DNA from: UBA685 sp002299005
GTDB lineage: Bacteria; Pseudomonadota; Alphaproteobacteria; Puniceispirillales; Puniceispirillaceae
DNA: 35,142 bases
Assembly: GCA_963966775.1 (NCBI GenBank)
Contig: CAXAAH010000016.1
Coordinates: 1 to 35,142 of the forward strand
Direction: 5' to 3'
The notes below the pieces were generated by a model. That model had not been told where the DNA came from, searched no databases, and saw only the letters and a program-made list of their open reading frames with translations. The position numbers and the translations under genes are program-made. Below, piece by piece: positions 31,789-35,142 of the stretch; the first letter of the stretch is position 1; each line of letters opens with the position of its first letter.

Positions 31789-34619
31789 GCCCAATTCTTG
31801 GCAATGCCTGCCTCTGCGACCAATGGCACATCTAATTCAAGCACCCCGTCATGGGCGGTTTCCATTTCATGACGAATAAGCTTGGACGCCGCCTCTGCAT
31901 GCGCATCAGGCACTTCGAAGATTAATTCATCATGCACTTGTAACAGCATTGAGATACCCAAATCAGCCTTCGCAATCACCGCTGGCAAAGCAATCATTGC
32001 CCGCTTGATGATATCAGCCGCACTGCCTTGGATAGGCGCGTTAATCGCTTGGCGTTCAGCAAAATTCCGCATGTTCGGATTAGAAGACGCTATATCGCCA
32101 ATATGAATGCGTCTGCCGAATAAGGTTTCCACATATTTATCTTCACGCGCCTTGATTTTGGTTTCTTCCATATAGGATTGGATGCCTGGAAAGCGTGCGA
32201 AATAGGCCTTGATATAATCTTGTGCCTCACCGCGCGGGATCGATAGCTGGCGTGCCAGACCAAAGCCTGAAATGCCATAGATAATGCCAAAATTAATCGC
32301 TTTTGCCTTGCGCCTTGTCTCGCCATCCATCTCTGATAGCGGCACACCAAACACCTCAGCGGCGGTCTGGCTGTGAATATCCACCTCATCACGGAACGCT
32401 TGCAACATCGTCTCTTCTTGGGCGACATGCGCGACCAGCCGCAATTCAATCTGACTATAATCAGCCGAGATAAGACTATGGCCATCGCGCGCGATAAAGG
32501 CCTCTCTTATTTGCCGTCCCTCGGCTGTGCGAATAGGGATATTCTGCAAATTCGGATCTGATGATGAGAGGCGCCCTGTCGATGCGCCGACCATTGAATA
32601 GGATGTGTGAACACGCTTTGTATGCGGGTTCAAACTTGCCACCAACGCATCTGTATAGGTTGATTTCAATTTCGATAATTGTCTGAAATCAAGCACCTTT
32701 TGCGCGATTGGCACATCATTTGCCGCCAAATCTTCTAAGATCTCAGCGCCTGTTGCATAGGCCCCTGTCTTTGATTTTTTGCCGCCTTCAAGACCAAGCG
32801 TCTCAAACAACACCTCACCTAATTGCTTGGGAGAGGCCACATTGAAACTCGTGCCTGCAAGCTCATGAACCTGCCCTTCAAGCGCGGCGATACGTGTTGC
32901 GAAATCATTCGACAGACGGCGCAAAAAGCCATCATCAATCGCAATACCGGCCGCTTCCATATCAGCCAGCACAGGGATAAGCGGTCGCTCTAGGCGCTCA
33001 TAAACAGATGAGACACCCTCTCTTGCCAAGCGCGGCTTTAACATACCCCACAGGCGCAATGTGATATCCGCATCTTCGGCCGCATATTCCAACGCCGCCT
33101 CTGGCAATAGCGCATCAAAGGTAATCTGGTTTTTGCCCTTGCCGCACACATCTTCATATTTCACCGTCTTATGCGACAGCCAATAATCGGCCAGCACATC
33201 CATGCTATGGCGCGGCACACGCCCGGTATCCAGCACATAAGACATACACATCGTATCATCGACAGGCGATAGGCGCGCCCCGCCATTCTCAGCGCGTGCC
33301 AAAACATGAAAATCATATTTCAGATTATGACCGATTTTAAGCACAGATGGATTTTCAAATAATGGCTTTAACAGCCCCATTGCCTCATCAAAATCAAGCT
33401 GGGCAAAATCAGGCGTCTCTTCTTCAAATCCAAGCAGATCCCCTTGCGCCGCCGCCGGCCCCTTATGGCGCAAAGGCACATAGCAAGCACGCCCCGGCGC
33501 GGTTGCCAATGAGACACCGACCAATGACGCAATGCTTGAATCAAGGCTGGTTGTCTCTGTATCTACCGCCACAAACCCGCTATGCGTGGCCTCAGCGACC
33601 CAAGCCGCCAGCCTGTCTTTGCTGGTTACAAGCTCATAGTCGGTCGCCTCAACCACAGGCGGCACAATCTCTTGTGCGCCATTTAGATTATTACCAGTCT
33701 GATTACCGGCCTGATTACCGGCGCCCGTACCATGCGGCGCAGACACACCCGAAGATGGCGCCCCCAACATCGTCATCAAAGACTTAAAGCCTTGTTCTGT
33801 GACAAAGGAGACCAGTCTTTCTTGATCGCGCACAGGCGTCACCAGCGCATCAACGGCCATCGGCACATCGACATCATTGGCAAGCGTCACAAGCTGGCGC
33901 GAAATACGTGCCATCTCTGCATGTTCAATCAAATTCTGGCGACGCTTTGGTTGCTTGATGGTCTCTGCGCCCGCAAGCAACGCATCTAAATCGCCAAATT
34001 GCGTGATAAGATCAGCGGCAGTTTTAATACCAATCCCCGGCACGCCCGGCACATTATCGGTGCTATCACCAGCCAGCGATTGCACATCAATCACCCGGTT
34101 CGGCGCGACACCAAATTTCTCAAACACCTCATCAGCGCCAATGCGTCTTTGCTTCATCGGATCGAGCATTTCGACATCATCATTGACCAGCTGCATCAAA
34201 TCCTTATCGGACGAGACAATGATAGATTTCCGCCCTTGCGCCTTGGCAAGCTTGGCATAGGTTGCGATCACGTCATCTGCCTCAAAGCCCGGCATTTCAA
34301 TCACCGGCAAGCTCATCGCATGGGCGGCGTCTCTGACAAGCGCAAATTGCGGGACAAGCTCTTCTGGCGGGTCTGTGCGATTGGCCTTATAGGCATCATA
34401 AATCTCGTTACGAAAGGTCACGCGCCCGGCATCAAAAATCACGGCCACAGAATGCGGCTGCAGATCATCTATCAGCTTTAACAGCATCTTGGTAAAGCCA
34501 AAGACCGCATTGACCGGCACCCCATCAGGGCGCGTCATAGGCGGCAGGGCATGAAAGGCTCTGAAAATATAGCCAGAGCCATCAATCAGCAGTAATTTAT
34601 CCGAGGCATCAATCGCCAT
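31776..34619 (-). CDS. polA: DNA polymerase I
   Basis: A 947-residue family A polymerase. The N-terminal 5'-3' exonuclease has LLIDGSGYIFRAFHAL and EADDVIATYA. The 3'-5' proofreading domain looks active, with DTETTSLD near residue 353, GHNLKYD and YAAEDADIT. Polymerase motif A SADYSQIELR is near 716, motif B RRKAKAINFGIIYG near 770, and motif C VHDEL near 898. A linker of about 35 residues, rich in Gly, Asn and Gln, joins the exonuclease halves near residue 310. RBS GAGGAAG lies within the upstream zf-CHCC gene, whose stop is 6 bases away. Roles are Okazaki fragment maturation and repair. Confidence 0.97.
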   Translation of the reverse strand: MAIDASDKLLLIDGSGYIFRAFHALPPMTRPDGVPVNAVFGFTKMLLKLIDDLQPHSVAVIFDAGRVTFRNEIYDAYKANRTDPPEELVPQFALVRDAAHAMSLPVIEMPGFEADDVIATYAKLAKAQGRKSIIVSSDKDLMQLVNDDVEMLDPMKQRRIGADEVFEKFGVAPNRVIDVQSLAGDSTDNVPGVPGIGIKTAADLITQFGDLDALLAGAETIKQPKRRQNLIEHAEMARISRQLVTLANDVDVPMAVDALVTPVRDQERLVSFVTEQGFKSLMTMLGAPSSGVSAPHGTGAGNQAGNQTGNNLNGAQEIVPPVVEATDYELVTSKDRLAAWVAEATHSGFVAVDTETTSLDSSIASLVGVSLATAPGRACYVPLRHKGPAAAQGDLLGFEEETPDFAQLDFDEAMGLLKPLFENPSVLKIGHNLKYDFHVLARAENGGARLSPVDDTMCMSYVLDTGRVPRHSMDVLADYWLSHKTVKYEDVCGKGKNQITFDALLPEAALEYAAEDADITLRLWGMLKPRLAREGVSSVYERLERPLIPVLADMEAAGIAIDDGFLRRLSNDFATRIAALEGQVHELAGTSFNVASPKQLGEVLFETLGLEGGKKSKTGAYATGAEILEDLAANDVPIAQKVLDFRQLSKLKSTYTDALVASLNPHTKRVHTSYSMVGASTGRLSSSDPNLQNIPIRTAEGRQIREAFIARDGHSLISADYSQIELRLVAHVAQEETMLQAFRDEVDIHSQTAAEVFGVPLSEMDGETRRKAKAINFGIIYGISGFGLARQLSIPRGEAQDYIKAYFARFPGIQSYMEETKIKAREDKYVETLFGRRIHIGDIASSNPNMRNFAERQAINAPIQGSAADIIKRAMIALPAVIAKADLGISMLLQVHDELIFEVPDAHAEAASKLIRHEMETAHDGVLELDVPLVAEAGIAKNWALAH

Positions 34620-34625
34620 AGCCGC

Positions 34626-34817
34626 TTATGCTTCCTCGCTGTTCTTGATAAATTCGCGTGAACAATAAGGGCATGCCACACGATTATCTGCGCCGATATT
34701 CAGCCAAATCTGTGGATGCCCCAGCGCACCGCCGCCGCCATTACAAGACACGCGCGCCGCCTGTGTATGGATTATCATCTCATCATTTTGTGAAGCATTA
34801 GACTGATTATCGGCCAT
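34626..34817 (-). CDS. Zinc-finger zf-CHCC domain protein
   Basis: A 63-residue zf-CHCC (PF10276-type) protein, related to the NDUFS6 zinc-binding accessory domain of complex I. Ligand pattern is visible: Cys25 with Gly-rich turn, His34 in LGHPQIWL, Cys49 and Cys52 in CPYC. I chose ATG at 34817, because AAAAGG lies about 10 bases upstream and the family begins here; the longer frame to 34961 would add 48 unrelated residues through the likely promoter. It probably shares a transcript with polA. Confidence 0.85.
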   Translation of the reverse strand: MADNQSNASQNDEMIIHTQAARVSCNGGGGALGHPQIWLNIGADNRVACPYCSREFIKNSEEA

Positions 34818-34857
34818 CGCTAAGAAACCTTTTAAGTAGAGTGGACTGAAACAATAT

Positions 34858-34872
34858 CGCCCTGATAGGGCG
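34858..34872 (-). repeat. GC-rich hairpin in the zf-CHCC/polA leader
   Basis: CGCCCT, GAT, AGGGCG form a perfect 6-base inverted repeat with a three-base loop, about 40 bases before the zf-CHCC start and just after the predicted transcription start. Confidence 0.45.
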
Positions 34873-34890
34873 CTTGAAATTAGAAGCCCG

Positions 34891-34920
34891 ATTATAAGCG
34901 ATAATCCGCCTAGCTGGCAA
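34891..34920 (-). promoter_or_regulatory. Putative zf-CHCC/polA promoter
   Basis: On the minus strand TTGCCA (34920-34915) and TATAAT (34896-34891) are 18 bases apart, the best promoter match in the window. The leader would be about 65 bases. Confidence 0.55.
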
Positions 34921-35019
34921 AGGGTTTTGCATCGCTCCAGCAAGGGCGGGGCAAGACGCACGGCAAGGGCGGTATTTGCGCCAAATAGGCACAGGCAGAA
35001 GATTGCGCAAGACGAATGA

Positions 35020-35049
35020 TTGCCATTCAGTCTTTAAGTTGTGTATAAG
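35020..35049 (+). promoter_or_regulatory. Putative tRNA-Arg promoter
   Basis: TTGCCA (35020-35025) and TATAAG (35044-35049) are 18 bases apart, ending 14 bases before the tRNA. It has the same -35 and spacing as the divergent polA-side promoter. Confidence 0.5.
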
Positions 35050-35063
35050 CGTAATGGTAAGAC

Positions 35064-35140
<77 letters not shown>

Positions 35141-35142
35141 TT

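Noticed and set aside
33670..33740. Repetitive GATTACCGG-type bases in polA as a regulatory repeat
   Set aside because: They encode the low-complexity Gly-Asn-Gln linker of PolA in frame, so coding explains them.
34818..34961. 48-residue N-terminal extension of the zf-CHCC protein
   Set aside because: It runs over the best promoter match and a GC-rich hairpin; the start at 34817 has a good RBS.

Overview
This window looks like a slow-changing core-chromosome segment of a Gram-negative alphaproteobacterium. The evidence is the gene order itself: rnd-lptC-lptA-lptB, a TIGR02300-family gene divergent from aroA-cmk-rpsA-ihfB-lapA-trpFBA-accD-folC, then trxA-addAB-tsaE-ahcY-rapZ-chvG-chvI and polA. 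AddAB replaces RecBCD, and ChvG/ChvI and TIGR02300 proteins are alphaproteobacterial hallmarks. Moderate base composition, tight packing and a catabolic-type reductive dehalogenase fit a marine, partly streamlined lineage (SAR116/Puniceispirillales is my best guess, from general resemblance only). There are no insertion sequences, phage genes, CRISPR arrays or rRNA genes, and no gene-free stretch exceeds 300 bases.

Layout: (1) 1-2075, minus strand: the N-terminal 574 residues of a reductive-dehalogenase-like protein that runs off the left edge, and a YCII-family protein. (2) 2169-8493, plus strand: HIT protein, a small two-helix membrane protein, a TIGR00275-type flavoprotein, a GT25 glycosyltransferase, a nitroreductase, RNase D, and LptC, LptA and LptB of the LPS exporter, closed by a strong terminator. 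(3) 8571-9097, minus: tRNA-Ala(GGC) and a TIGR02300 zinc-ribbon protein. (4) 9323-19342, plus: aroA, cmk, rpsA, ihfB, lapA-domain gene, trpF, trpB, trpA, accD, folC, covering chorismate and tryptophan synthesis, CMP salvage, ribosomal protein S1, a nucleoid protein, fatty-acid and folate synthesis. (5) 19358-34817, minus: trxA, addA, addB, tsaE, ahcY, rapZ, chvG, chvI, polA and a zf-CHCC protein. (6) tRNA-Arg(CCG) on the plus strand at the right edge.

The most informative observations are partly absences. Three places where alphaproteobacteria usually carry extra genes are closed up here: hprK between chvG and rapZ plus EIIA(Man)/HPr between rapZ and ahcY; rpoN-hpf-ptsN after lptB; and the AmgK/MurU-type kinase and nucleotidyltransferase between tsaE and addB. 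Together they suggest the nitrogen-PTS circuit and a peptidoglycan-recycling branch were lost or moved, while RapZ and ChvGI stayed. RapZ also has His in place of the Walker A Lys. The dehalogenase-like protein shows a clear internal duplication. The rpsA leader contains a duplicated 7-mer that can form two mutually exclusive hairpins. I see no convincing wholly new multi-gene system; most of the window is conserved housekeeping DNA.
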